Position numbers and translations under genes: made by a program. Positions 1 through 7,910 of a DNA stretch of 64,000 nucleotides are shown here, in pieces. Source of the DNA: Prochlorococcaceae cyanobacterium jk18x22bins.40 (GTDB lineage: Bacteria; Cyanobacteriota; Cyanobacteriia; PCC-6307; Cyanobiaceae); NCBI GenBank assembly GCA_022826155.1, contig JAJDVL010000044.1:48548-112547 (forward strand). The letters are read 5' to 3'. Each line of letters starts with the position of its first letter. The first letter of the stretch is position 1. The notes below the pieces were generated by a model. That model did no database searches, was not told where the DNA came from, and saw only the letters and a program-made list of their open reading frames with translations.

Positions 1-172
1 GGTCGCTGCTTTCCTCGCCAAGGGCAGCGCCGTCGATCTCGTCAGGTTCTACTGTTGCTTCCTCGGCAAGATCCAGGGTGTCGGCTTGAGGATGGTCGGC
101 GGATGGCGCGTCGTTCTGTGTGCGGTCGTCAGGGCTGGACGTGTCGGAACTGGAAGTGGGTGTGGAAACCAT
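1..172 (-). CDS. N-terminus of an acidic protein, possibly ribosomal protein S1 (partial)
   Basis: An open minus-strand frame starts with ATG at 172 and runs off the window edge without a stop (57 codons). The visible part is rich in Ser, Thr, Asp, Glu and Pro and looks like a disordered acidic leader, not a folded domain. It lies downstream of psbB-psbT in the same direction. In marine picocyanobacteria the next genes there are usually nrdR and then rpsA, whose S1 protein has an acidic N-terminal tail. The NrdR zinc-ribbon start is not visible, so rpsA is the better guess. This rests on position and composition only; no diagnostic motif falls inside the window. Confidence 0.4.
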   Translation of the reverse strand, partial: MVSTPTSSSDTSSPDDRTQNDAPSADHPQADTLDLAEEATVEPDEIDGAALGEESSD

Positions 173-300
173 TGACTGGGCGGCAGCCTGCCGGGAGCAG
201 GAAGAAAATTGTGAAGATCCCTGGCGACTGCCGCACCACCATGGGAAGCTCGTAATCCTAGCCGTTTATGGCCGCAATGTTGAGGGGTTTGAACGCAAAA

Positions 301-350
301 GCAACCGTATGAAAGGCCCCAACCAAAACGGCGGGGCCTCACAAGGTTGC
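301..350 (-). terminator. Stem-loop terminator after psbT
   Basis: On the minus strand an AGGCCCC/GGGGCCT stem with a 12-nt loop is enclosed by an outer GCAACC/GGTTGC pair. A short T-rich stretch follows. It lies about 30 nt past the psbT stop, as expected for the end of a psbB-psbT transcript. The T-run is weak, so it could also be a 3'-protecting hairpin. Confidence 0.55.
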
Positions 351-380
351 TGATACAGGCTGCTGCCATCAGCAGTTCGC

Positions 381-476
381 TCATTTGCCAATTTTGGGAG
401 GGTCCCGGAAGGCAATGGCAAAAAACAGGGTGGAGAGGGCCAGAAAGAGAATGAGGATGTAGGAGAGAGATTCCAT
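381..476 (-). CDS. psbT: Photosystem II reaction centre protein T (PsbT)
   Basis: This 31-residue single-span thylakoid protein begins [20 protein letters not shown] and ends in a short basic tail (PPKIGK). That is the standard PsbT length and pattern: one hydrophobic helix with a few charged residues at the stromal end. PsbT sits at the photosystem II dimer interface and helps stabilise and repair the QA region. It lies 17 nt downstream of psbB on the same strand, the usual psbB-psbT arrangement, so the two are presumably cotranscribed. A stem-loop follows. Confidence 0.93.
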   Translation of the reverse strand: MESLSYILILFLALSTLFFAIAFRDPPKIGK

Positions 477-493
477 GTTGGGACTCCTGGGGT

Positions 494-2056
494 TCAGCGA
501 ACGGGTGTTCCAGCTTGGGACGCAGCCGCCGTTGTGGGAAGGCGGCGTGTGGATTCGTCACCAAGCTTGCGGAACAGGCCAAATTCCACCTGATCCCCCA
601 GATCGGGGTCAATGCCGGCAAACACGTCCCTGTAGAGGGTGCGGGCCCCATGCCAGATGTGGCCGAAGAAGAAGAGCAGGGCAAAGCAGGCATGGCCAAA
701 GGTGAACCAGCCTCGGGTGGAACTGTGGAAGGTGCCGTCGGAGTGATAGCGCTCCAGATCGAACGTGAAGGGCTCGCCCAACTGGGCGGCCCGCGCCAGT
801 TTCCTCACCTCGGCAGGATCGGTGACGGTTTGCCCGTTGAGCTCACCGCCATAGAGGCTGGCCGTCACGCCGGTCTGCTCGAAGGAATAGCGTGCCTCGG
901 CCCGGCGGAAGGGAATGTCGGCCCGAACCACGCCGTCGCCATCCTCCAGAACCACCGGGAAGTTCTCGAAGAAGTTGGGCAGGCGCCGCACGGACAACTC
1001 CCGACCTTCCTCGTCGGTAAAGACCGGGTGCCCCAGCCAACTGGTGGGCAGGCCGTCCCCGTTGACCATGGGACCTACGCGGAAGAGGCCGCCTTTGGCG
1101 GGGCTGTTGCCCACGTAGTCGTAGAAGGCGAGCTTCTCGGGAATGGCGGACCAGGCTTCTTCCTGGGTTGCCCCACCGGCTTCTGCCGCCTCCACCCTGC
1201 GGCTGATCTCCTGCTGGAAGTAGTTCTGGTCCCACTGGTAGCGGCTGGGGCCGAACAACTCGACGGGGTTGGCGGCGCTGCCGTACCACATGGTGCCGGC
1301 CACCACAAAGGCGGCAAAGAACACCGCGGCGATGGCGCTGGACAACACCGTCTCGATGTTGCCCATGCGCAGAGCCCGGTAGAGCCGTTGCGGGGGGCGG
1401 CTGGTGATATGGAAGACACCGGCGATGATGCCAACGATGCCTGCGGCAATGTGGTGGGCGACGATGCCGCCGGGATTGAAGGGGTTAAATCCGCCAGGAC
1501 CCCAATCCGGCTGCACAGGCTCCACGTGTCCGGTGAGTCCGTAGGGATCGGACACCCACATGCCCGGACCAAAAACACCGGTCAGGTGGAAGGCGCCAAA
1601 GGAAAAGCAGCCCAGTCCGGCCAGGAGCAGGTGGATGCCAAAAATTTTGGGCAGGTCAAGGGCTGGTTCACCGGTTCTGGGGTCATACCAAATCTCCAGG
1701 TCCCAGAAGGTCCAATGCCAGATGGCGGCCAGGAACATCAAGCCGCTAAACACGATGTGGGCCGTGGCTACCCCTTCAAAACTCCAGAAGCCCGGGTCCA
1801 GGCCCGTAGCGCCGGTGACGTCCCAACCACTCCAGCTTCCCGTGACGCCAAGGCGGGACATGAAGGGCAAAACAAACATGCCCTGACGCCACATGGGGTT
1901 CAGGACTGGATCAGAAGGATCAAAGACCGCCAGTTCATACAGGGCCATCGAGCCCGCCCAGCCGGCGACGAGAGCGGTGTGCATGATATGGACGGCTAAC
2001 AGCCGCCCCGGGTCGTTGATAACAACCGTATGCACCCGATACCAGGGCAATCCCAT
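494..2056 (-). CDS. psbB: Photosystem II CP47 chlorophyll protein (PsbB)
   Basis: This 520-residue protein carries the characteristic CP47 start ([20 protein letters not shown]) and the six-helix inner-antenna layout. His residues in the helices are spaced for chlorophyll binding, and a large lumenal loop lies roughly between residues 260 and 450. CP47 binds about 16 chlorophylls and passes excitation to the D1/D2 core. It is slightly longer than the usual 507-510 residues, mostly at the C-terminal tail. psbT follows closely. The ferredoxin gene is divergent, leaving about 250 nt for promoters of both directions, in which I see no convincing gene. Confidence 0.98.
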   Translation of the reverse strand: MGLPWYRVHTVVINDPGRLLAVHIMHTALVAGWAGSMALYELAVFDPSDPVLNPMWRQGMFVLPFMSRLGVTGSWSGWDVTGATGLDPGFWSFEGVATAHIVFSGLMFLAAIWHWTFWDLEIWYDPRTGEPALDLPKIFGIHLLLAGLGCFSFGAFHLTGVFGPGMWVSDPYGLTGHVEPVQPDWGPGGFNPFNPGGIVAHHIAAGIVGIIAGVFHITSRPPQRLYRALRMGNIETVLSSAIAAVFFAAFVVAGTMWYGSAANPVELFGPSRYQWDQNYFQQEISRRVEAAEAGGATQEEAWSAIPEKLAFYDYVGNSPAKGGLFRVGPMVNGDGLPTSWLGHPVFTDEEGRELSVRRLPNFFENFPVVLEDGDGVVRADIPFRRAEARYSFEQTGVTASLYGGELNGQTVTDPAEVRKLARAAQLGEPFTFDLERYHSDGTFHSSTRGWFTFGHACFALLFFFGHIWHGARTLYRDVFAGIDPDLGDQVEFGLFRKLGDESTRRLPTTAAASQAGTPVR

Positions 2057-2306
2057 TGTTTGGTTCCAGGGGTGATCTGCGAGAAAGTTGGAGAACCGGA
2101 TGGCTCCGGTTCAAGGGAGAAGAGCGACCGATGGCCGATCAGGGCACCAATGTAGGAGCAGGACCGTGGCCGTGGGCTGCCCCCGTCGCGAACTGCAACC
2201 TGGCCCGTAACACAGGCCTCAACCTGGCTTACCCCAAGGCTCGCCCCACACTGAACAGGTACTGCCGTCCAGAATCAATTTGCAGCAAGCTCATCTCCTC
2301 CGGACC

Positions 2307-2723
2307 ATGCCCACCATCCACTTCCTTCGAGAGCAATTGGACGTTGATTGCCCCGCTGGCGTCATCCTGAGGGACGTGGCTCTGGAGGCCGGCGTAGAAC
2401 TCTACGGTCTCAAGGGCAAGCTGGGCAACTGCGGTGGCTGCGGTCAGTGCAGCACCTGCTTTGTGGCCGTAGCCGGTCAGGGGGAGGACACCTGCCTTAC
2501 CCCACGGACGGCCCCGGAGCAACGCTTTCTCAAGAAACGACCTCCAAGCTGGCGCCTCGCCTGTCAAGCCGTGATTCGGGATTCCCTCGTGGTGGTGACC
2601 CGTCCCCAGGCCGGTTGGTCTGGTGGTGACGAGGCCCTGGCTGCTGCTGCGAGCGCCATGCCCGTGGACACCACCGTTGAGACGGTTGACGAGAAGACGG
2701 TTGACGAGACCGGGGAGCGGTGA
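2307..2723 (+). CDS. 2Fe-2S ferredoxin
   Basis: This 138-residue protein has a ferredoxin core. Cluster cysteines sit in NCGGCGQCSTC (residues 42, 45, 48, 51), with a fourth conserved Cys at residue 86 (RLACQA). The spacing resembles the adrenodoxin or xylene-monooxygenase types more than the classic plant-type PetF, which has C-x4-C-x2-C. About 40 C-terminal residues form a low-complexity Ala/Val/Thr/Glu tail. I chose the ATG giving MPTIHFLREQ because the family starts there; an upstream TTG at 2280 would add nine residues. It lies between divergent psbB and psbM, a position where marine Synechococcus carry such a ferredoxin. The redox partner is not known from the sequence. Confidence 0.88.
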   Translation: MPTIHFLREQLDVDCPAGVILRDVALEAGVELYGLKGKLGNCGGCGQCSTCFVAVAGQGEDTCLTPRTAPEQRFLKKRPPSWRLACQAVIRDSLVVVTRPQAGWSGGDEALAAAASAMPVDTTVETVDEKTVDETGER

Positions 2724-2822
2724 TTGGGAGCTTGCTTGACAAACTGCGAAGCCATGGCCCCCCAGCCCTCTGCCCATGGGCAGGAGTGATAGGCTCGATC
2801 TGCTCTGTTTTGCCGTTCCCGG

Positions 2823-2927
2823 ATGGAAACGAATCCCCTGGGTTTCATCACCAGCCTTTTATTCGTCCTGGTGCCGGCCCTGTTTCTCGTCATTCTTTAC
2901 ATCCAGACCAACAAGGCGCAGACCTGA
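2823..2927 (+). CDS. psbM: Photosystem II protein M (PsbM)
   Basis: This 34-residue protein begins [20 protein letters not shown] and ends IQTNKAQT. It has one transmembrane helix and the conserved polar C-terminus of PsbM. PsbM sits at the photosystem II dimer interface. It follows the ferredoxin gene by 99 nt on the same strand. A short CCCGGA/TCCGGG inverted repeat overlaps and follows the stop and may end the transcript before the convergent sodX. Confidence 0.93.
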   Translation: METNPLGFITSLLFVLVPALFLVILYIQTNKAQT

Positions 2928-2950
2928 TCCCGGAACCCCACCGCTCCGGG

Positions 2951-3295
2951 TCACCCCAGTCTGGTGGTGCCGTGGGGTCCTATGCGCAGGACGGCCTGGC
3001 CGATAATGTCCTGCCGTGCCGTGTTCCCCATGTGGTGACTGTCCGTGGACAGGGCCGAAAGGCCATGGAGCCTGAACTGTCCTGGCGCGGCTTCTTCTCC
3101 CAGCAGTTTGACCATGGTTCCCAACCGCTGATGGCGGACGACAACAATCACTCCAGGAGAAAGACCGTAATCGGCTGACAGCCGACGAAACAGGACGAAA
3201 TCCCCGTCCTCCAGAGCTGGAACCATGCTGAGCCCGGACACGCGAACGATTCCGAAGCCCAGCAGGGCGTCAATACCTTGAACCAAGCGGATCAA
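2951..3295 (-). CDS. sodX: Nickel superoxide dismutase maturation protease (SodX)
   Basis: This is a 114-residue S24/S26-type serine peptidase. The nucleophile motif SGLSMVPAL puts the Ser at residue 23. A Lys general base is at residue 63 in TMVKLL, and a conserved STDSHHMG segment lies near the C-terminus. No membrane anchor is evident. Its start overlaps the sodN stop by 4 nt, so the two are translationally coupled. SodX enzymes remove the Ni-SOD propeptide to expose the N-terminal His that binds nickel. Length and motifs fit the family; the role is inferred from the pairing with sodN. Confidence 0.9.
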   Translation of the reverse strand: MIRLVQGIDALLGFGIVRVSGLSMVPALEDGDFVLFRRLSADYGLSPGVIVVVRHQRLGTMVKLLGEEAAPGQFRLHGLSALSTDSHHMGNTARQDIIGQAVLRIGPHGTTRLG

Positions 3296-3792
3296 AGCAC
3301 CGGATAGACCACCGCAAGGCTGGGTGGATAGGGACAGGTTTTCTTTGTGGTCTTGATGCCCTTGGTGGCCCAGAACATCTCGGCAAACTGGTTCACCGCG
3401 TCCACCAGTGCTTCCCCGTCAGCGCGGTTGACGCCTTGCTTGCAGGCGCCACCCAGCAGCATGATTTTGTGAACCACGTTGCTGGCATCCGGAAACGCTT
3501 CAAATTGGGGCGTCTTGAAATAGTCGCCCCAGATGATCCGCACCTCGTGCTTCACTTTCTCCGCTTCCTCTTCCTTGCGCATGACACAGCGGGCAAGATT
3601 GTTTCGGGTCTCCAGGGAAGCCATGGCGCCGCCTTCGGACTTCTCTTTCATGATGTCCATCAGGCGCACGACCGACAGGGCTGCGATCAAGGCCGTGGAA
3701 GGATCATAGATCTTGCACGGGATGTCGCAATGGGCTTCAGCCCGTGGGAATGGATGGATGGTGTCCAGAGACTGCAGAAGACTGTGAAGCAT
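3292..3792 (-). CDS. sodN: Superoxide dismutase [Ni] precursor (SodN)
   Basis: This 166-residue protein carries the nickel hook HCDIPCKIYD. His21, Cys22 and Cys26 are the expected ligands after cleavage of a 20-residue propeptide. The rest fits the four-helix-bundle Ni-SOD. It disproportionates superoxide in the cytoplasm, sparing iron and manganese. I chose the inner ATG (MLHSLLQSLD) because an AGGAAGG ribosome-binding site precedes it; an outer ATG at 3816 would add eight residues and lacks one. The hook has Lys where many marine picocyanobacterial enzymes have Gly (PCG), so this may belong to a different Ni-SOD subgroup. sodX follows with a 4-nt overlap. Confidence 0.95.
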   Translation of the reverse strand: MLHSLLQSLDTIHPFPRAEAHCDIPCKIYDPSTALIAALSVVRLMDIMKEKSEGGAMASLETRNNLARCVMRKEEEAEKVKHEVRIIWGDYFKTPQFEAFPDASNVVHKIMLLGGACKQGVNRADGEALVDAVNQFAEMFWATKGIKTTKKTCPYPPSLAVVYPVL

Positions 3793-3870
3793 GGGTTCCT
3801 TCCTGGCCGGGTTCATTCTGTTGATACAAGATCGTTGCTGGCGAGGCGAACGCGACGACCTGGGAACAGA

Positions 3871-3901
3871 TGTTATCAGGTGTTATTCAGGTGTTATCAG
3901 G
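3871..3901. repeat. Three tandem TGTTATCAGG-type repeats upstream of sodN
   Basis: The units TGTTATCAGG, TGTTATTCAGG and TGTTATCAGG lie head to tail between sodN (minus) and the methyltransferase gene (plus). They sit roughly 80-110 nt upstream of the sodN start. Regular 10-11 bp spacing puts the units on one helix face, as expected for a multi-copy operator, though a chance repeat is possible. Confidence 0.5.
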
Positions 3902-3997
3902 CTTTAGAGTCGAAATGGCGGTGGGGCTGGGTGAGGGGTTGTCTCTCTGCCGCCGGGTGGGTCGCCACAATGGAGACATGACCCTCCCACGCTGTCC

Positions 3998-5062
3998 ATG
4001 GTCGCCCCGCTGGCAAAACTGACGTACCAGGTGCTGCAAAAAGGCAAGGGGGCCTTCAGTCTTGCCCACAAGGAAGTCAGCCTCCGCCTGCTGAAGACCA
4101 TGGCCCCCGATGCAGTGGTCAAGACCCTGCCCCTGGATCCCGGCACCACGCAAGCTCTCCATCACGCCATGGATGCTCTGCTGGAGCGGGATTGGCAGGA
4201 CGGGGAAGACGGAATCTATCCCACGGAACTGTTGTTTTCCAGCCCCTGGAAGGACTGGGCCGCCCGGTATCCCCTCCTCTGGCTGGATAGCCCTGCCACA
4301 TGGGACCGACTGCGACGGCGGGATTTTCGGGACCTGCCCAGAACCGTCAACCGCCAGCATTACCCCACCTACTACCTGCGGAATTTCCATAACCAGACGG
4401 ACGGATACCTGAGTGACCGTTCCGCAGCCCTCTACGACTTGCAGGTGGAGATTTTGTTCAACGGGGCTGCGGACCCCATGCGACGGCGCCTGCTGCGACC
4501 GTTGAAGCAAGCACTGCCACGCTTGGGAACTGGCGAGGCCCCGTCTCGGCCACTGCGCATTCTGGATCTGGCCACCGGCACCGGCCGCACCATGCACCAG
4601 TTGCGGGCTGCATTTCCGGAGGCTCAGCTTGTGGGCTGTGATCTATCCGAGGCCTATCTCCGCCAGGCTGGGCGCTGGCTGGCGGAACAACCGGGGAAGC
4701 TACCCCAGTTGATGCAAGCCAACGTGGAAGCCGTTCCCTTTGTGGACAGTTGGTTTGATGCCGTCACCTGTGTGTTCCTGCTCCATGAACTGCCGCGCCC
4801 GGCACGGGCCAACTGCATGAAGGAAGCCTTCCGCCTCCTCAAGCCCGGCGGTGTTCTGGCGGTTCTGGACTCCGTCCAGCCCAAGGATTCCCCACAATTC
4901 AAGGTGCTCTCGGAAAACTTCCGTCGCGTGTACCACGAGCCCTTCTACGGGGATTACATGGTTGACGCCATCGAGACCCATCTGGAGAAAGCCGGTTTCG
5001 CGTTGCTGTCCATCGAGACCCATTTCCTCTCGCGCCTGTGGCTGGCGCGGAAGCCCTCTTGA
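3998..5062 (+). CDS. Class I SAM-dependent methyltransferase
   Basis: This 354-residue protein has a Rossmann methyltransferase domain from about residue 185. Motif I is ILDLATGTGRT, the acidic end of strand 2 is VGCDLS, and a motif-IV-like stretch is FDAVTCVFLLHELP, followed by LKPGGVLAVLDS. The first 180 residues form a cyanobacteria-type helical N-terminal domain with a Tyr-rich segment (HYPTYYLRNFHNQ) just before the SAM domain. It resembles the UbiE/Coq5-like methyltransferases conserved in cyanobacteria whose substrate is not established. It is divergent from sodN. I cannot assign a substrate. Confidence 0.8.
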   Translation: MVAPLAKLTYQVLQKGKGAFSLAHKEVSLRLLKTMAPDAVVKTLPLDPGTTQALHHAMDALLERDWQDGEDGIYPTELLFSSPWKDWAARYPLLWLDSPATWDRLRRRDFRDLPRTVNRQHYPTYYLRNFHNQTDGYLSDRSAALYDLQVEILFNGAADPMRRRLLRPLKQALPRLGTGEAPSRPLRILDLATGTGRTMHQLRAAFPEAQLVGCDLSEAYLRQAGRWLAEQPGKLPQLMQANVEAVPFVDSWFDAVTCVFLLHELPRPARANCMKEAFRLLKPGGVLAVLDSVQPKDSPQFKVLSENFRRVYHEPFYGDYMVDAIETHLEKAGFALLSIETHFLSRLWLARKPS

Positions 5063-5084
5063 TGGTTTTTCTTGGGGCTTTTTT
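5051..5084 (+). terminator. Possible terminator at the end of the methyltransferase gene
   Basis: AAGCCC pairs with GGGCTT across an 18-nt loop, and six T residues follow. The stem overlaps the last codons. The loop is large, so this is only a moderate intrinsic-terminator candidate. Confidence 0.35.
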
Positions 5085-5097
5085 GACACCGTTGCCG

Positions 5098-5397
5098 TTA
5101 CCCGCTGCAGCGGTTGGCCAGGAGGACAACCGCCATGCCCCCGCCAAACCAGCGCAGCCCCCACCAGAATCGCTCCCCGGCCCACCAACAGGGCTGAAGC
5201 TGAAGTGGGGCAAGGCTGTGCAACACCCGCCGCCGCTGCCGGTTGCGCCGCGCCTGGAGACGGGATCCATACCGTGGGGATGTTCTCAGCCGTTGTTGGC
5301 AGGCGGCCAGCGCCAGGATCAGGCCCATCAGGTGCTGCCCCTGGCGCGGGCGTCCATGGAGCCGGTGCTGGCGACGAGTCGTTCCAAGGCTTGACAT
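5098..5397 (-). CDS. Small basic protein with a C-terminal membrane helix
   Basis: This predicted 99-residue protein has a very Arg/Gln-rich middle (RLQARRNRQRRR). It ends in an aromatic, hydrophobic segment (WWAGERFWWGLRWFGGGMAV) that looks like one membrane span. It is convergent with the methyltransferase gene and divergent from the DUF6439 gene, which fits an independent gene better than a shadow frame. A shorter start at 5328 (MGLILALAAC) is equally possible. No family is recognised with confidence; similar short W-rich cyanobacterial proteins exist in my memory but are uncharacterised. Confidence 0.45.
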   Translation of the reverse strand: MSSLGTTRRQHRLHGRPRQGQHLMGLILALAACQQRLRTSPRYGSRLQARRNRQRRRVLHSLAPLQLQPCWWAGERFWWGLRWFGGGMAVVLLANRCSG

Positions 5398-5481
5398 GGC
5401 CACAGGGGCAACGATTGGCTCCATGCTGGAGCAACGCTTGCACCCGTCTGTTCCTTGCCTGTCCTTTGCCCGAGACACACC

Positions 5482-5790
5482 ATGGCTGCCGTGCATCCCC
5501 CTCTCAATCCCGCCGCCCTTCCCCTGGCCCGCGCCTTGCTGGACGCCCTGCGCATCAACGAGCGCCAATGGCATGCCTTGAAAACCAGTCGTCGCCACCG
5601 CGCCGCAGAGCAAATGGCGGCAGGGCTGAACCAGTTGCTCCACCACCAGGATCAAGCCGCCATGGCCTCACTGCAAACAGCTCTGGACTGGCTGCGGGGT
5701 GAGTTGCGCGATCCCGGCTGCCCCGATCACCAGAGCAAGCCTCCATCAACCATCGGGACAACGGGCCACGATGGCCGGGTGATTCAGTAA
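5482..5790 (+). CDS. DUF6439 family protein
   Basis: This 102-residue cyanobacterial protein has the pattern of DUF6439. An Ala/Leu-rich helix (ALPLARALLDAL) is followed by ERQWHALK, RRHRAAEQMAAGL and a conserved terminal block (ALDWLRGELRDPGCP). I chose the ATG giving MAAVHPPLNP. The function of the family is unknown. Its last 15 codons overlap the 3' end of convergent gun4, so the tail after DPGCP may be variable sequence. Confidence 0.75.
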   Translation: MAAVHPPLNPAALPLARALLDALRINERQWHALKTSRRHRAAEQMAAGLNQLLHHQDQAAMASLQTALDWLRGELRDPGCPDHQSKPPSTIGTTGHDGRVIQ

Positions 5791-6507
5791 GGCATCCATC
5801 AGTCGCACCCCACGCAGTTGATTCACCAGGGGCATATGTCCCTCCGGTGCGGCGTGGCGCCAAGTGAATTGGCTGGGGTAGCGGGTCCAGAGGCCGTCCT
5901 GCTTCCATCCCAGGCGGGACCAGAGCTGTTCCCAGCGCCCCCCACAGGCCTTCAGCAGGCGGCGCTGCACGGAAAAGCCGTAGCGCCCTCGGGAGTAGGC
6001 AACCCAGAGACGGTCAATGGTGTCCAGATCCACCACGGCCAGGGCGGGCACCTCGGAGAAAAATACGTACCCACGCCCCTCGGCAGCCGGTCCGGCCATC
6101 TGCCGCAGGCTGGCCATGGTGAGACGGTCCGCCTCCTGGAAAGCCTCTGTGGCGAGGGCCTGCTGCAGGATTTGATAGTCCTGGCCCATGGCGGAGGGGG
6201 CGGCAAACCATCCTTGGGGGTGGCTGCGGAGGAATTCCGTCCGTGTCGGTCCCTCCTGGGCCATGAGCATCTGGATCAAACTCCCAGCCCCCCAGTCGTC
6301 GCCAGCCGGGTCATAGGCCTGCAACGCCGTGGGAATGAACGCCACCAACTGCGGGGCCTGGTCCAGCACAGTGCTGAGCAGCCGCTGGCGTTGGCGGCCT
6401 CGGGCCTGGCGCAACTCGTCCAGCAACTCTGCAGGCACAGTCAACCCGGGAGAGAAACAATACTGTGTCCCATGGTAGGGGCCGCCGACAGGGACAATGC
6501 AGTCCAT
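5746..6507 (-). CDS. gun4: GUN4 domain protein, tetrapyrrole synthesis regulator
   Basis: This 253-residue protein has an N-terminal helical domain and a C-terminal GUN4 domain from roughly residue 95. Conserved segments are LRQMAGPAA, DRLWVAYSRGRYGFSVQ, WEQLWSRLGWKQ and YPSQFTWRHAAPEGHMPLVNQ. GUN4 binds protoporphyrin IX and its Mg derivative and stimulates Mg-chelatase (ChlH) at the head of the chlorophyll branch. The length matches cyanobacterial GUN4 (about 230-250). Its start overlaps the divergent mnmH start by about 11 nt, so the promoters lie inside each other's genes, or one start is further in. Confidence 0.93.
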   Translation of the reverse strand: MDCIVPVGGPYHGTQYCFSPGLTVPAELLDELRQARGRQRQRLLSTVLDQAPQLVAFIPTALQAYDPAGDDWGAGSLIQMLMAQEGPTRTEFLRSHPQGWFAAPSAMGQDYQILQQALATEAFQEADRLTMASLRQMAGPAAEGRGYVFFSEVPALAVVDLDTIDRLWVAYSRGRYGFSVQRRLLKACGGRWEQLWSRLGWKQDGLWTRYPSQFTWRHAAPEGHMPLVNQLRGVRLMDALLNHPAIVARCPDG

Positions 6508-7540
6508 GGCCTGTTCTCTCCCCTGTGACCGTTTCCTGAAGGCGGATGGTCCCGTGCTGGATGTGCGGAGCCCGGAAGAGTTTGCCCGTGGTCACATCCC
6601 TGGCGCCCACAACCTTCCTCTCTTCAGCGACGAGGAGCGGGCCGCGGTGGGGACCCTGTACAAACACCAGGGCAGACGGGCCGCGGTGCGCCGTGGGTTG
6701 GAACTGGTGGGACCGCGGCTGGCTATGCTGGCGGAGCAGGCCGCTGCTTTTGCAGGGGCTGACGCCAACCTGCGGGTGCATTGCTGGCGTGGCGGCCTGC
6801 GCAGTAGCAGCACCGCCTGGCTCCTGGAAACCTGCGACCTGCCTTGCACCCTCCTGGAGGGTGGCTACAAGGGCTTTCGCCGCTGGCTGCGCCAGGGCCT
6901 GGCCCAGCCGCGCCCCGTTGTGCTTCTTGGCGGCCACACCGGCAGCGGCAAAACGGAGGTGCTCCATGCCCTTCGCGTTGCCGGGGCCCAGGTGTTGGAC
7001 CTGGAGGGGTTGGCCCACCATCGGGGCAGCAGCTTCGGAGGGTTGGGTCAGCCGCGCCAACCCACCACCGAGCAGTTTGAAAACCACATCGCCATGGCCT
7101 TGCAGGCCGTCTCCCCCCACCGGGTGCTCTGGATTGAGGCGGAGAGTGTCCAAGTGGGCTGTTGCCGCATTCCGCCCGAGTTGTTCCAGCAGATGCAGCA
7201 AGCGCCGCTGGTGGAGCTGCGGCGGCCGGACCATGAGCGGCTGGACCACCTGCTGGCTACCTACGGTCCCATGCCACGGCAGGAGTTAACGGAGGCCACC
7301 CGGCGTATCGGCAAACGCCTGGGACCACAGCGGACCCAACAGGCGGTGGAGGCCATTACAGCAGGCAATCTCCGCCTGGCCTGCCAGTTAATTCTGAATT
7401 ACTATGACCGCACCTATGCCCATGGTCTGGCGCGGAGTCTCCGCAGGACCGTTCCCCTGGTGAGTGCAGGGGAGTCCACCACAACCATTGCCCAACGGCT
7501 CCTGGCCATGGAGCCGACGCTTGGGGACCACAGCTTGTAG
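6497..7540 (+). CDS. mnmH: tRNA 2-selenouridine synthase
   Basis: This 347-residue protein has two domains. A rhodanese-like domain (about 1-125) carries the active-site loop HCWRGGLRS with the catalytic Cys. A P-loop domain follows with the Walker A motif GGHTGSGKTEV near residue 150. MnmH/SelU geranylates and then selenates the wobble 2-thiouridine of certain tRNAs, using selenophosphate. A second ATG at 6506 gives MACSLPC and avoids most of the overlap with gun4. Which start is used cannot be decided from ribosome-binding sites. No selD is present here. Confidence 0.9.
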   Translation: MQSMACSLPCDRFLKADGPVLDVRSPEEFARGHIPGAHNLPLFSDEERAAVGTLYKHQGRRAAVRRGLELVGPRLAMLAEQAAAFAGADANLRVHCWRGGLRSSSTAWLLETCDLPCTLLEGGYKGFRRWLRQGLAQPRPVVLLGGHTGSGKTEVLHALRVAGAQVLDLEGLAHHRGSSFGGLGQPRQPTTEQFENHIAMALQAVSPHRVLWIEAESVQVGCCRIPPELFQQMQQAPLVELRRPDHERLDHLLATYGPMPRQELTEATRRIGKRLGPQRTQQAVEAITAGNLRLACQLILNYYDRTYAHGLARSLRRTVPLVSAGESTTTIAQRLLAMEPTLGDHSL

Positions 7541-7564
7541 GCTGCCGCTTTGGGAAGGTTCGTC

Positions 7565-7900
7565 ATGGCGGCGATTCAGTTTTTTCGGGGTGTTGACGAG
7601 ACCGTCATTCCAGATATCCGCATGACCCGCTCCAGGGATGGGGAGACCGGTCAGGCGATTTTTGTATTTGAGGAACCGGATGCCCTGGGGGAAGAGATGA
7701 CCAGCGCCATTGCCGGCATGTTTCTTGTGGACGAGGAGGGGGAACTGGTGAGCCGGGAGGTAAGGGGCCGTTTTATCAACGGCCGTGCCAGCGCCATTGA
7801 AGCCACCTACACGTGGAAGACGATGGAGGAGTTTGAGCGGTTCATGCGTTTTGCCCAGCGTTATGCCAAGCGTGCCAACCTGGACTTTGCCCAGAGCTAA
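7565..7900 (+). CDS. psb28: Photosystem II assembly factor Psb28
   Basis: This 111-residue protein begins [20 protein letters not shown]. It contains the conserved blocks [10 protein letters not shown] and [20 protein letters not shown]. Psb28 binds the cytoplasmic side of CP47 in assembly intermediates and protects the complex during biogenesis. I chose the ATG at 7565 because GGAAGG lies 7-12 nt upstream. The AI-2E transporter gene starts 10 nt after its stop, so the two are probably cotranscribed. Confidence 0.95.
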   Translation: MAAIQFFRGVDETVIPDIRMTRSRDGETGQAIFVFEEPDALGEEMTSAIAGMFLVDEEGELVSREVRGRFINGRASAIEATYTWKTMEEFERFMRFAQRYAKRANLDFAQS

Positions 7901-7910
7901 GGGGATGCCC

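Noticed and set aside
515..1999. Long plus-strand open frame of 494 codons
   Set aside because: It is the antisense of psbB; the amino-acid pattern is Gly/Ala/Val/His-rich without domains, and CP47 on the other strand is certain.
2102..2370. Open frame between psbB and ferredoxin beginning MADQGTNVGAG
   Set aside because: It runs into the ferredoxin gene in another frame and shows no domain; the stretch is better read as a divergent promoter region.
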